A model generated the notes under the pieces. The model did no database searches. It was not told the DNA's origin and was given only the letters and a program-made list of their open reading frames with translations. Positions 1 through 5,798 of a stretch of DNA of 6,753 nucleotides are shown in pieces. The translations under genes were made by a program, and so were the position numbers. The DNA comes from Xanthobacteraceae bacterium (lineage in GTDB: Bacteria > Pseudomonadota > Alphaproteobacteria > Rhizobiales > Xanthobacteraceae). The DNA lies in contig JASHXZ010000220.1 in assembly GCA_030043285.1 (NCBI GenBank), positions 1 to 6,753 on the forward strand. Reading direction: 5' to 3'. Numbering within the stretch: the stretch's first letter is position 1; each line of letters opens with the position of its first letter.

Positions 1-768
1 GGTGATGCAGAAGTCCGGCTTCACCGCCATGATCACCGATTGCGGGGTGACACCGCAGGCCCAGAACACCGGGATTTCGTCGTCCTTGATCTGCACCGGA
101 TCGCCCCAGTCCGGCTTGGCGATGTCCGCAATCCCGATCGCCTCGGGCTTGGCGAGATGCACCGGCGCGCCGTGCACGGAGGGAAATCGCGTGGTGATCT
201 GCACCGCGCGGATGGCGTCGGCCGCCTTCATCGGCCGCATCGACACGACGAGCGGACCGTGAAACGGTCCGGCCGGTACCGTTTCGATGGTGGTGCGGTA
301 CATCGGCACCGTGCAGTTGCAGGTGAAGTGGCGCAGCTCGATGCCGTCCTCGATCAGCGCCTGCTCGAACGAGAACGAGCAGCCGATGGCAAAGACCACG
401 AGATCGTCGCGCCACCAGCGCAAGAGATCGGTCGGCTCATCGGCGATAGCGCCGTCGCGCCACACCCGGTAACGCGGCAGGTCGGTGCGAATATCGAGGT
501 CTTCACCCAGCGCAGGCAGCCGCCAGTCGCCGGGCGCCGAGACGCCGATCAGAGGGCACGGCTTTGGATTGAGCTGACAGAAACGCATGAAATCCTCGGC
601 CAGGCGATGCGGCAGGATGGCGAGGTTGCCCTGCACATAGCCTGGCGCGAGCCCGTTGGTCGGCCCCGCATGGGCGCCGCGGCGAATAAGCTGCCGCGCC
701 GCAACCCCGGTCTGCGGCAGTGTCGAGCGATCGCCGGACTGTGTTCGTTGCATCGTGGCCGTGGTCAT
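1..768 (-). CDS. UPF0317/DUF1445 family protein (D-glutamate cyclase-like, putative hydro-lyase), 3' end outside window
   Basis: Reading the minus strand from 768 gives 256 residues with no stop before the left edge, so the C-terminus is missing, probably only about 10-20 residues given usual family lengths near 260. Family hallmarks are visible: an AR then [19 protein letters not shown] at residues 35-53, PKPCP at 68-72, GCSFSFE at 129-135, VPMY at 154-157, a [12 protein letters not shown] block near 193-204 and FWACGVTPQ at 235-243. This is the bacterial YcsI/UPF0317 family. Its domain also occurs in the mitochondrial D-glutamate cyclase, which forms 5-oxo-D-proline; that activity here is inference, and database names such as 'putative hydro-lyase' are not firm. 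No signal peptide is seen, so it is probably cytoplasmic. In-frame ATGs also exist at 810, 789 and 753. I chose 768 because GGAG lies 6 nt upstream (778-775) and the others lack one. It is transcribed divergently from the transporter operon, suggesting shared regulation. Confidence 0.9.
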   Translation of the reverse strand, partial: MTTATMQRTQSGDRSTLPQTGVAARQLIRRGAHAGPTNGLAPGYVQGNLAILPHRLAEDFMRFCQLNPKPCPLIGVSAPGDWRLPALGEDLDIRTDLPRYRVWRDGAIADEPTDLLRWWRDDLVVFAIGCSFSFEQALIEDGIELRHFTCNCTVPMYRTTIETVPAGPFHGPLVVSMRPMKAADAIRAVQITTRFPSVHGAPVHLAKPEAIGIADIAKPDWGDPVQIKDDEIPVFWACGVTPQSVIMAVKPDFCIT

Positions 769-855
769 GGCGCGCTCCGGTTCGGTCATGCCGTTAATCG
801 TTATGCTCATTTTATCATCGGGCAAGCGCCGGGAAATATGGCTGCCGCGACGATC

Positions 856-865
856 TTACGCGTAA
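856..865. promoter_or_regulatory. Perfect 10-bp palindrome, candidate operator
   Basis: TTACGCGTAA reads the same on both strands. It lies 46 bp upstream of the first possible ATG of the UPF0317 gene and about 180 bp upstream of the binding-protein start, inside the only region between the divergent genes. A dimeric transcription factor could bind it, but chance occurrence of a 10-bp palindrome is also possible and I recognise no specific regulator consensus. Confidence 0.25.
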
Positions 866-1030
866 CCAAACGCCGTGATAGCTCACCGAAACGCGCGAAT
901 CCGATTGAAATGGCCCGCAAGATCGCGTTTGCTAATGGTTCCGCGGCCAACCCAAGAGCCCGTCCAGGGCCGCAGCCTCGCCCCGGCCACGTGGGCGCGG
1001 GCTTTCGATGCGCACCGAGAATGATTCCAG

Positions 1031-1036
1031 AGGGAG
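1031..1036 (+). promoter_or_regulatory. Strong ribosome binding site that fixes the binding-protein start
   Basis: AGGGAG lies 7 nt before the ATG at 1044. It decides against the longer in-frame start at 1008, which would place this purine run inside the coding region. It is the strongest Shine-Dalgarno in the operon, in keeping with the need for excess binding protein over membrane components. Confidence 0.75.
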
Positions 1037-1043
1037 ACTTGCG

Positions 1044-2339
1044 ATGACTGAGAAGTGGAAGCAAGAAAAATGGGCGGAAGACATTTGGTACCGCGGCAAG
1101 ACCACGCGCCGCCGCCTGGTCGGCTGGGGCGCTGGTGCGATCGGCGCGGCGATGCTGATACCGGCGCCGTGGCGGGCCGCGTTCGGCGCCGCCAAATCTT
1201 ATAAGATCGGTTCCGAGCAGCCGCTCTCCGGCGCCGGTGCCGCCGGCGGCAAGACCGCGGTGGTCGGCTTGCAAATGGCGGCCGATCGCATCAATAAAAA
1301 TGGCGGCATCAACGGCCGCCCGGTCGAGCTCGACATCGTCGATGACGAGAGTTCGCCGGCCGTCGCGCGGCAGAAGAGCGAAAAGCTCGCGCAGGAAGAC
1401 AATATCGACGCCCATGTCGGCGGCTTCCTGTCCAACATCTGTCTCGCCTGCATGCCGGTGTGGATGGACGCCAAGATCGTCAACATGATCAGCGTGTGTC
1501 TCGACACCACGCTCACCACCACGCATTGCAACCGCTACAGCTTCCGCACCTACGATTACGCGCCGGCGCAAGCCGTGGCGTTCGCGCCGACGCTGACCAA
1601 GATGGCCAAGAAGTGGTACATCGTCTTCGCCGATTATTCCTGGGGCCAGTCGACGCGCGACGCCTACGTCGCCGAAATCAAGAAGAACGGCGGCGAGGTG
1701 GTCGGCACCACCGGCATCCCGCTCAATACGCCGGACATGACGCCGTTCCTGTCGAAAATCTCAGGCAACTTCGACGGCCTGTTCGGAATCGACTTCGGCA
1801 AGGACGGCGTGACGCTTGCCACCCAGGCTTACGATCTCGGCCTGACCAAGAAATACAAATGGGCGGGTGACGGCTCGATCTCGGAATCGACGAACCTGCT
1901 CGCCATCGGTAACAAGATCGACGGCTTCATCGCGATCAACCGCTACATCCCGGTATTCCAGGGACCGCTCGACACGCCGTACCACCGGACCTGGTTCAAC
2001 GAGGCAAAACAGCGGCTGGCGAAAATCGATCCGTCCGGCCCGCTGCCCGACAAATACGTGCAGTCAAACTACGAAGCGCTCAACGCGCTCAAGATCGGCA
2101 TGGAAAAGTCGAAATTCCAGGGCCGCAGCGACACCATGAAGCTGATCGAGGCGCTCGAAGGCCTCGAACTGAAAGCCGGCCCCGACTTTCCGCAAGGCGA
2201 CAAGATGATCCGCAAGGAAGACCATCAGGCCTTCCCGCAGGAATTCATCTTCGAAGTGTCGGGCGGAACCTACCACCTCAGAGAGACAGTGCCGGGCGCC
2301 AAGACCATCGTGCCGCCGGCTTGCACATTCTCCGCGTAA
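1044..2339 (+). CDS. HAAT-family ABC transporter periplasmic substrate-binding protein with Tat signal
   Basis: This 431-residue protein is a type I periplasmic binding protein of the Leu/Ile/Val-binding class (Peripla_BP_6). It captures solute in the periplasm and delivers it to LivHM. The N-terminus has a charged segment, then TTRRRLVG at 20-27 fitting the twin-arginine pattern, then a hydrophobic stretch (28-41) ending near AFGA at 46-49, so Tat export is expected. Mature-domain landmarks are KIGSEQPLSG (54-63), the helix AADRINKNGGINGRPVEL (79-96), DDESSPAVARQKSEKL (100-115), CNRYSFRTYDYAPAQA (162-177) and FADYSWGQS (195-203). Unusually it has five cysteines: C133 and C136 forming CLAC, C152, C162 and C427. 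The start at 1044 is set by AGGGAG 7 nt upstream. It is the first gene of the operon, directly abutting livG. The substrate is not determinable: family members bind branched-chain amino acids, amides, aromatic acids and other carboxylates. Confidence 0.93.
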   Translation: MTEKWKQEKWAEDIWYRGKTTRRRLVGWGAGAIGAAMLIPAPWRAAFGAAKSYKIGSEQPLSGAGAAGGKTAVVGLQMAADRINKNGGINGRPVELDIVDDESSPAVARQKSEKLAQEDNIDAHVGGFLSNICLACMPVWMDAKIVNMISVCLDTTLTTTHCNRYSFRTYDYAPAQAVAFAPTLTKMAKKWYIVFADYSWGQSTRDAYVAEIKKNGGEVVGTTGIPLNTPDMTPFLSKISGNFDGLFGIDFGKDGVTLATQAYDLGLTKKYKWAGDGSISESTNLLAIGNKIDGFIAINRYIPVFQGPLDTPYHRTWFNEAKQRLAKIDPSGPLPDKYVQSNYEALNALKIGMEKSKFQGRSDTMKLIEALEGLELKAGPDFPQGDKMIRKEDHQAFPQEFIFEVSGGTYHLRETVPGAKTIVPPACTFSA

Positions 2340-3131
2340 GTGAGCACAAATCAGTCCGCGGATCTGCGCTCTCCGGCTGCCGGCCGGGGAGCGCAGCCGC
2401 CTCTCCTTGAGACAGAACATTTGTCCGTCCGGTTCGGCGGACTTGCGGCGCTGTCGGACGTCGATTTCGCGCTCGGGCGCGATGAAGTACGCGCCATCAT
2501 CGGGCCAAACGGCGCGGGCAAGAGCACATTCTTCAATTGCTTGACCGGCGTGCTGCGCCCGACCCGCGGCCGCATCATTTTCGACAGCGAGGACATCACC
2601 GGACTGCCCTCGAACGCCATCTCGCAGAAGGGCATCGCCCGCTCCTATCAGATCACCAACATCCTGCCCAACGTGAGCGCGCTCGAAAACGTCCGCATCG
2701 CGGCGCAATCGCGCCGGCATGGCTGGAACATGATCGCGCACCACGCCGGGCTGCGCGACATCAACGAGAAAGCAGAAGCCGCGCTCAAATCCGTCGGTCT
2801 GCTCGCCAAAGGCCACGATCTTGCATCGAACCTGTCGCACGGCGAGCAGCGCAATCTCGAGATCGGGATTGCGCTCGCGACCGAGCCGAAACTGCTTTGC
2901 CTGGACGAACCGACCGCCGGAATGAGCCAGGCCGAAACCGAAGAGACCAAGGAGCTGATCAGGGGCATCGCCAAAAATCTCACGATCCTCATCGTCGAGC
3001 ACGACATGCAGATCGTGATGGAGCTTGCCGACCGCATCACCGTGCTGCACTACGGCGCGATCCTTGCCGAAGGCACGCCGGCCGAAATCCAGGAAAATCC
3101 CCGGGTGCTCGAGGTCTATCTCAAAACATGA
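2340..3131 (+). CDS. livG: Branched-chain amino acid-type ABC transporter ATP-binding protein LivG
   Basis: This 263-residue cytoplasmic ATPase powers import through the LivHM pore. All nucleotide-binding elements are visible: Walker A GPNGAGKST at 55-63, Q-loop Gln104 in SYQITN, signature LSHGEQ at 165-170, Walker B LLCLDEP at 185-191 and the H-loop histidine 221 in VEHDMQ. The C-terminal EGTPAEIQENPRVLEVYL is typical of LivG. The start is a GTG immediately after the binding-protein TAA (TAAGTG) without a recognisable Shine-Dalgarno, so translation should be coupled to the upstream gene. No better in-frame start exists before the conserved domain, since the next candidate is a TTG at 2421, already inside it. 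Residues 9-19 are encoded by a strong hairpin and form a Pro/Gly/Arg-rich tail before the usual LivG N-terminus at about residue 21. The 3' end overlaps livF by 4 bp (ATGA). Confidence 0.95.
   Translation: MSTNQSADLRSPAAGRGAQPPLLETEHLSVRFGGLAALSDVDFALGRDEVRAIIGPNGAGKSTFFNCLTGVLRPTRGRIIFDSEDITGLPSNAISQKGIARSYQITNILPNVSALENVRIAAQSRRHGWNMIAHHAGLRDINEKAEAALKSVGLLAKGHDLASNLSHGEQRNLEIGIALATEPKLLCLDEPTAGMSQAETEETKELIRGIAKNLTILIVEHDMQIVMELADRITVLHYGAILAEGTPAEIQENPRVLEVYLKT
2364..2396 (+). promoter_or_regulatory. Strong stem-loop in the early livG coding sequence (candidate mRNA stabiliser or expression attenuator)
   Basis: Arms 2364-2377 (CTGCGCTCTCCGGC) and 2383-2396 (GCCGGGGAGCGCAG) pair over 14 bp, with one G-U wobble and a 5-nt loop TGCCG. 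No T-run follows, so it is not a classic intrinsic terminator. A weaker alternative pairing, CGGCTGC 2374-2380 with GCAGCCG 2393-2399, excludes it. It begins 24 nt after the livG GTG. In binding-protein operons, hairpins after the binding-protein gene are known to block 3' exonucleases and raise binding-protein mRNA relative to downstream genes. That role here is inference from position and predicted strength. Confidence 0.6.
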
Positions 3132-3880
3132 GCGCCGCCGCCGCAACGCTGAATGCCCCAGCAGCGACGCCGCTCGTCGAGGTCGACGGCATCCACACTT
3201 ATTACGGCAAGAGCCATATCCTGCACGGCGTTTCGTTGTCCGTCGCGCCGGGCGAAGTCGTCGGCCTGCTCGGAAGGAACGGCGTCGGCAAATCGACGAC
3301 GCTGAAGACGATCATGGGCCTGGTGCGGCCGAGCCAGGGCACTGTCGCGCTCGAAGGCCGCGCCGTCGCCGGGCTGCCGGCGCACAAGCTCGCCCGCCGC
3401 GGCATCGGCTACGTGCCGGAAGACCGGCGTATTTTCCGGCTGTTGACGGTCATGGAGAATCTCCGTACCGGCCTCGACCGCGACGGCATGACGGAAGAAA
3501 AGTGCCGCACCTTGCTCGATAAGGTCTTCGCGTTCTTTCCGGTGCTCGGAGAGCGGCGCAATCAGGCCGGCGGCACGCTGTCGGGCGGCGAACAGCAAAT
3601 GCTCGCTATCGCCCGCGCGATGATGCTCGAGCCGAAAATCATCCTGTTGGATGAGCCGACCGAGGGTCTGATGCCGCGCATGGTCTCGCAGATCCGTAAC
3701 ATCATCGAGCTTTTGCACAACGAAGGCGTTGCCATCCTTCTGGTCGAGCAGAACGTGCCGTTGACGCTTGCCGCCAGCCAGCGCATCTACATCATGGAGA
3801 AAGGCAGCGTGCGCCATCAGTGCGCGGCCAGCGAGCTCGACCTCCACCACCCCGTCATCAAGCAATATCTCGGAGTGTGA
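3128..3880 (+). CDS. livF: Branched-chain amino acid-type ABC transporter ATP-binding protein LivF
   Basis: This 250-residue protein is the second ATPase and would pair with LivG as a heterodimer on the LivHM membrane domains. Visible motifs are Walker A GRNGVGKST at 49-57, the LivF-type segment GYVPEDRRIF at 94-103, signature LSGGEQQ at 151-157, Walker B IILLDEPTEGL at 171-181, and VEQNVPLTL at 206-214, where Gln208 occupies the H-loop position. That Gln and the PE-R-R segment in place of a canonical Q-loop are normal for LivF and distinguish it from LivG. The start is the ATG of an ATGA overlap with livG; GAGG at 3111-3114 is 13 nt away, too far to be a good ribosome site, so translational coupling is likely. 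The reading frame is open far upstream inside livG, but that part is not homologous to the family. The C-terminus HPVIKQYLGV is typical. Confidence 0.95.
   Translation: MSAAAATLNAPAATPLVEVDGIHTYYGKSHILHGVSLSVAPGEVVGLLGRNGVGKSTTLKTIMGLVRPSQGTVALEGRAVAGLPAHKLARRGIGYVPEDRRIFRLLTVMENLRTGLDRDGMTEEKCRTLLDKVFAFFPVLGERRNQAGGTLSGGEQQMLAIARAMMLEPKIILLDEPTEGLMPRMVSQIRNIIELLHNEGVAILLVEQNVPLTLAASQRIYIMEKGSVRHQCAASELDLHHPVIKQYLGV
3872..3875 (+). promoter_or_regulatory. Ribosome binding site for livH within the livF 3' end
   Basis: GGAG lies 8 nt before the livH ATG at 3884 and overlaps the last livF codons. It is the only clear internal Shine-Dalgarno of the operon; the livG, livF and livM starts depend on direct stop-start contact instead. 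Confidence 0.55.
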
Positions 3881-3883
3881 GCG

Positions 3884-4780
3884 ATGGGTGCGATCGGACA
3901 ATTTTTCCACGCCATCCCGCTCGATCTCATCATCATCCAGACGGTCAACGGCCTCGTCACCGGCATGATCCTGGCTTTGATCGCGTCCGGCCTGACGTTG
4001 ATCTTCGGCATCATGGACGTGGTGAATTTCGCCCACGGCGAGCTGTTCATGCTCGGCGCCTATATCGGCTTCGTCTTATTTGCCGCGACCGGCAGCTTCT
4101 GGCTGGCGCTGGTCGGCTCGTCTTTGGTCGTCGCCATCCTCGGCGCCGCGCTGCAGATCGCGACCTTGCGGCCGCTGATCGGACGCGATCCGCTCAACAC
4201 GATCCTGGTCACTTTCGGCATTTCGCTCATTCTGCAGAACTATGCGCTATGGCAATTCGGCTCGACGGTGCGCCGCGTGCCGCAGCCGGTGAGCCAGCAG
4301 TTCACACTGTTCTACCTGCAATATCCCTGGTACCGCATCCTGATCGCCTTCCTGTCCGCCGCCATCATCGGCGCCTTCTGGGCGTTCCTGAAATACGGCA
4401 AGTTCGGTATCTGGATCAGGGCGACCGCGCAGGATCGCGTGATGGCACAAGCCATGGGGATTCCGGTGCCGTGGGTTTACACCGGCGTCTTCGCCATCGG
4501 CGCCGCCATGGCGGCGGCGAGCGGCGTGCTGTTTGCGCCACTGGTCGGCGTGAGCCACACGATGGGGCTCGACTGGGTGCTGCAGGCTTTCATTGTCGTG
4601 GTGGTCGGCGGCATGGGCAATCTCGGCGGCTCGATCGTCGCCGCCATCTTCATCAGCCTCCTGGAAGCCTACGCCTCGATCTGGCTCGACCCGTCGCAGG
4701 CCGTGATCCTGTCCTTCGTGGTCCTGATCCTCACGCTGCTGTTTCGGCCCACCGGTTTGTTTGCATCGGCAACGCGATGA
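3884..4780 (+). CDS. livH: Branched-chain amino acid-type ABC transporter permease LivH
   Basis: This 298-residue inner-membrane protein forms one half of the translocation pore. Hydrophobic segments are seen around residues 13-43, 54-68, 72-92, 105-122, 151-169, 197-221, 231-246, 250-262 and 272-288, consistent with the eight or so membrane helices of the family (BPD_transp_2). Diagnostic motifs are GLTLIFGIMDVVNFAHGEL at 36-54, LRPLIGRDPLNTILVTFG at 95-112, and GGMGNLGGSIVAA at 242-254. The cytoplasmic coupling region IRATAQDRVMAQAMGI (178-193) corresponds to the EAA-like loop that contacts the ATPases. The start ATG at 3884 follows livF by 3 bp and has GGAG 8 nt upstream. The stop overlaps the livM start (ATGA). 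The full length suggests an intact gene. Gene order places it after both ATPases, whereas E. coli has livHMGF. Confidence 0.95.
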   Translation: MGAIGQFFHAIPLDLIIIQTVNGLVTGMILALIASGLTLIFGIMDVVNFAHGELFMLGAYIGFVLFAATGSFWLALVGSSLVVAILGAALQIATLRPLIGRDPLNTILVTFGISLILQNYALWQFGSTVRRVPQPVSQQFTLFYLQYPWYRILIAFLSAAIIGAFWAFLKYGKFGIWIRATAQDRVMAQAMGIPVPWVYTGVFAIGAAMAAASGVLFAPLVGVSHTMGLDWVLQAFIVVVVGGMGNLGGSIVAAIFISLLEAYASIWLDPSQAVILSFVVLILTLLFRPTGLFASATR

Positions 4781-5784
4781 CCACGACGCCGCTCGAGAAG
4801 ACCAGCGTGCTGCCGCTCGGCAAATCCGGCCTGAGCCATACCGCCGTGTTCTGGATCGGCTTCTGCGTGGTGCTGGCGATCTTGATTGCGGCGCCGCTCT
4901 TCCTGTCGGAGTTCTGGCGGCGCTTTCTCACTGAAGTGCTGATCTGGGGTTTGCTGGCGATGTCGTCCGATCTCTTGATCGGCTACACCGGCATGGTCTC
5001 GTTCGGCCATTCGGCATTCTTCGGGCTCGGCATGTATGGCGCCGCGGGCGCGCTCCTGATCGTGAGCCCGCCCAATCTCTGGCTTGCCATGCTGTTCGGG
5101 CTCGCGGGCGCAGCCGGCGCGGCGCTGTTCGTCGCCTATTTCTCGACGCGGCTGCGCGACATCTATTTCGCCATCACCACGCTGATCTTCAGCCAGATTT
5201 TCTATGTGATCATCTTCACCTGGACGGCGGTGACCGGCGGCGAAAACGGTCTGATCTTCGATCGTCCGCACCTGACCATCCCGTTCCTCTACAACGCGCG
5301 ATTCACCTCGACGACCATGCACTGGTTCGTGCTGGCGGTCGTGACGGCGTCCTACCTCATCCTGCGCCGCATTACCCAATCGCCGTTCGGCATGGTGCTG
5401 CAATCGATCCGCGAGAACGAATTCCGCACCCGCGCGATCGGCTACCCGGTGCAGCGCTATAAGATCGTCGCGGTGATGCTGTCCGGCCTGTTCGCCGGAC
5501 TCGCCGGCGTGCTCTACGCCATCCAGAATGAATTCGCCGCGCCGGATTTCGTGTTCTTCCTCACCTCCGGCGACACGGTGATCTACAACATCATGGGTGG
5601 CGTCGGCACGCTGGTCGGCCCGATCGTGGGCGCCGGGTTTTTCCAGCTGCTGCGCCAGTTACTGGCGGAAGCATTCGGCGACCAGTTCCCCTATTTGATC
5701 CCGCTCGGCATCATCTTCATCGTCATGATCATCTTCCTGCCGCAGGGCCTGCTCGGCTTTGCGCGGCGCTGGCTGAATAAATAA
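4777..5784 (+). CDS. livM: Branched-chain amino acid-type ABC transporter permease LivM
   Basis: This 335-residue integral membrane protein is the partner permease of LivH. After a polar N-terminal tail of about 22 residues, hydrophobic segments occur near 23-43, 52-69, 75-96, 101-121, 129-148, 182-196, 228-250, 265-293 and 306-321. LivM signatures are GYTGMVSFGHSAFFGLGMYG at 69-88, TGGENGL at 153-159, the coupling-loop segment QSIRENEFRTRAIGY at 209-223, and GGVGTLVGPIVGA at 274-286. The C-terminus FLPQGLLGFARRW is typical. Translation starts at the ATG of an ATGA overlap with livH, with no Shine-Dalgarno of its own, so coupling is expected. The frame is open far upstream through livH and into livF, but this is a codon-bias artefact. 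It is the last gene of the operon; the stop lies only 3 bp from the convergent oxidoreductase stop, and no intrinsic terminator is seen. Confidence 0.95.
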   Translation: MTTTPLEKTSVLPLGKSGLSHTAVFWIGFCVVLAILIAAPLFLSEFWRRFLTEVLIWGLLAMSSDLLIGYTGMVSFGHSAFFGLGMYGAAGALLIVSPPNLWLAMLFGLAGAAGAALFVAYFSTRLRDIYFAITTLIFSQIFYVIIFTWTAVTGGENGLIFDRPHLTIPFLYNARFTSTTMHWFVLAVVTASYLILRRITQSPFGMVLQSIRENEFRTRAIGYPVQRYKIVAVMLSGLFAGLAGVLYAIQNEFAAPDFVFFLTSGDTVIYNIMGGVGTLVGPIVGAGFFQLLRQLLAEAFGDQFPYLIPLGIIFIVMIIFLPQGLLGFARRWLNK

Positions 5785-5785
5785 T

Positions 5786-5798
5786 CGTCATTGCGAGC
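5786..5798. repeat. Possible end fragment of a dispersed intergenic repeat (CGTCATTGCGAGC)
   Basis: The 13-mer CGTCATTGCGAGC sits exactly at the convergent livM/oxidoreductase junction. From memory, the same string begins a repeat family common between genes in Bradyrhizobium-related genomes; only this terminal part is recognisable, and the matching inner and opposite ends are not found nearby. On the minus strand it supplies the final Gly-Ser-Gln and the TGA of the oxidoreductase. The assignment cannot be confirmed from one copy. Confidence 0.35.

Larger units (their letters stand above)
769..1043. promoter_or_regulatory. Divergent intergenic control region between the UPF0317 gene and the transporter operon
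   Basis: This stretch of about 275 bp contains no convincing gene and must carry the promoters of both divergent units. Visible elements are a perfect 10-bp palindrome TTACGCGTAA at 856-865, a GTGA-N4-TCAC inverted repeat at 875-886, and an 8-bp palindrome CCACGTGG at 987-994. For the minus-strand gene, TAAAAT at 814-809 is a one-mismatch -10 candidate; it overlaps the upstream ATG at 810, which would favour translation from 768. For the operon, TTGAAA at 905-910 followed by GCTAAT at 931-936 resembles -35/-10 boxes, but the 20-nt spacer is too long for a good sigma-70 promoter. No promoter can be assigned with confidence. The binding protein of any regulator is unknown, and no regulator gene is present in the window. 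Confidence 0.4.

Noticed and set aside
1008..1043. Earlier ATG for the binding protein at 1008
   Set aside because: It would add 12 residues and include the AGGGAG ribosome site in the coding region. The ATG at 1044 is ideally spaced from that site.
40..1047. 335-residue plus-strand open frame across the left end
   Set aside because: It lies antisense to the well-supported UPF0317 gene and across the divergent control region. Its Arg/His-rich composition and lack of any recognisable motif mark it as a GC-bias shadow.
807..1571. 254-residue minus-strand frame over the control region and the 5' end of the binding protein
   Set aside because: It is antisense to a convincing Tat signal and type I binding-protein sequence, has no family motif, and would occupy the whole promoter region.
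2537..3127. Upstream extension of the livF frame by about 197 residues
   Set aside because: It lies inside livG in another frame, is Arg/Pro-rich and unrelated to ATPases. The ATG at 3128 gives the normal LivF N-terminus.
2064..3146. 360-residue minus-strand frame opposite livG
   Set aside because: It mirrors the livG codon bias, with low-complexity Asp/Arg/Val composition typical of antisense frames and no domain signature.
3116..4036. 306-residue minus-strand frame opposite livF
   Set aside because: It is His/Asp-rich antisense sequence with no recognisable domain and lies over intact Walker motifs on the other strand.
3820..4776. Upstream extension of the livM frame by about 319 residues, suggesting a fusion
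   Set aside because: The extension is Arg-rich out-of-frame livF and livH sequence. LivM proper begins at the ATGA overlap at 4777.
4669..5403. 244-residue minus-strand frame opposite livH and livM
   Set aside because: It is rich in Arg, Gln, His and Glu, the antisense image of hydrophobic permease codons, without any motif.
5740..5784. GCCG/CGGC inverted repeat near the end of livM as a terminator
   Set aside because: The stem is short and interrupted, lies within coding sequence and has no T-run after it.
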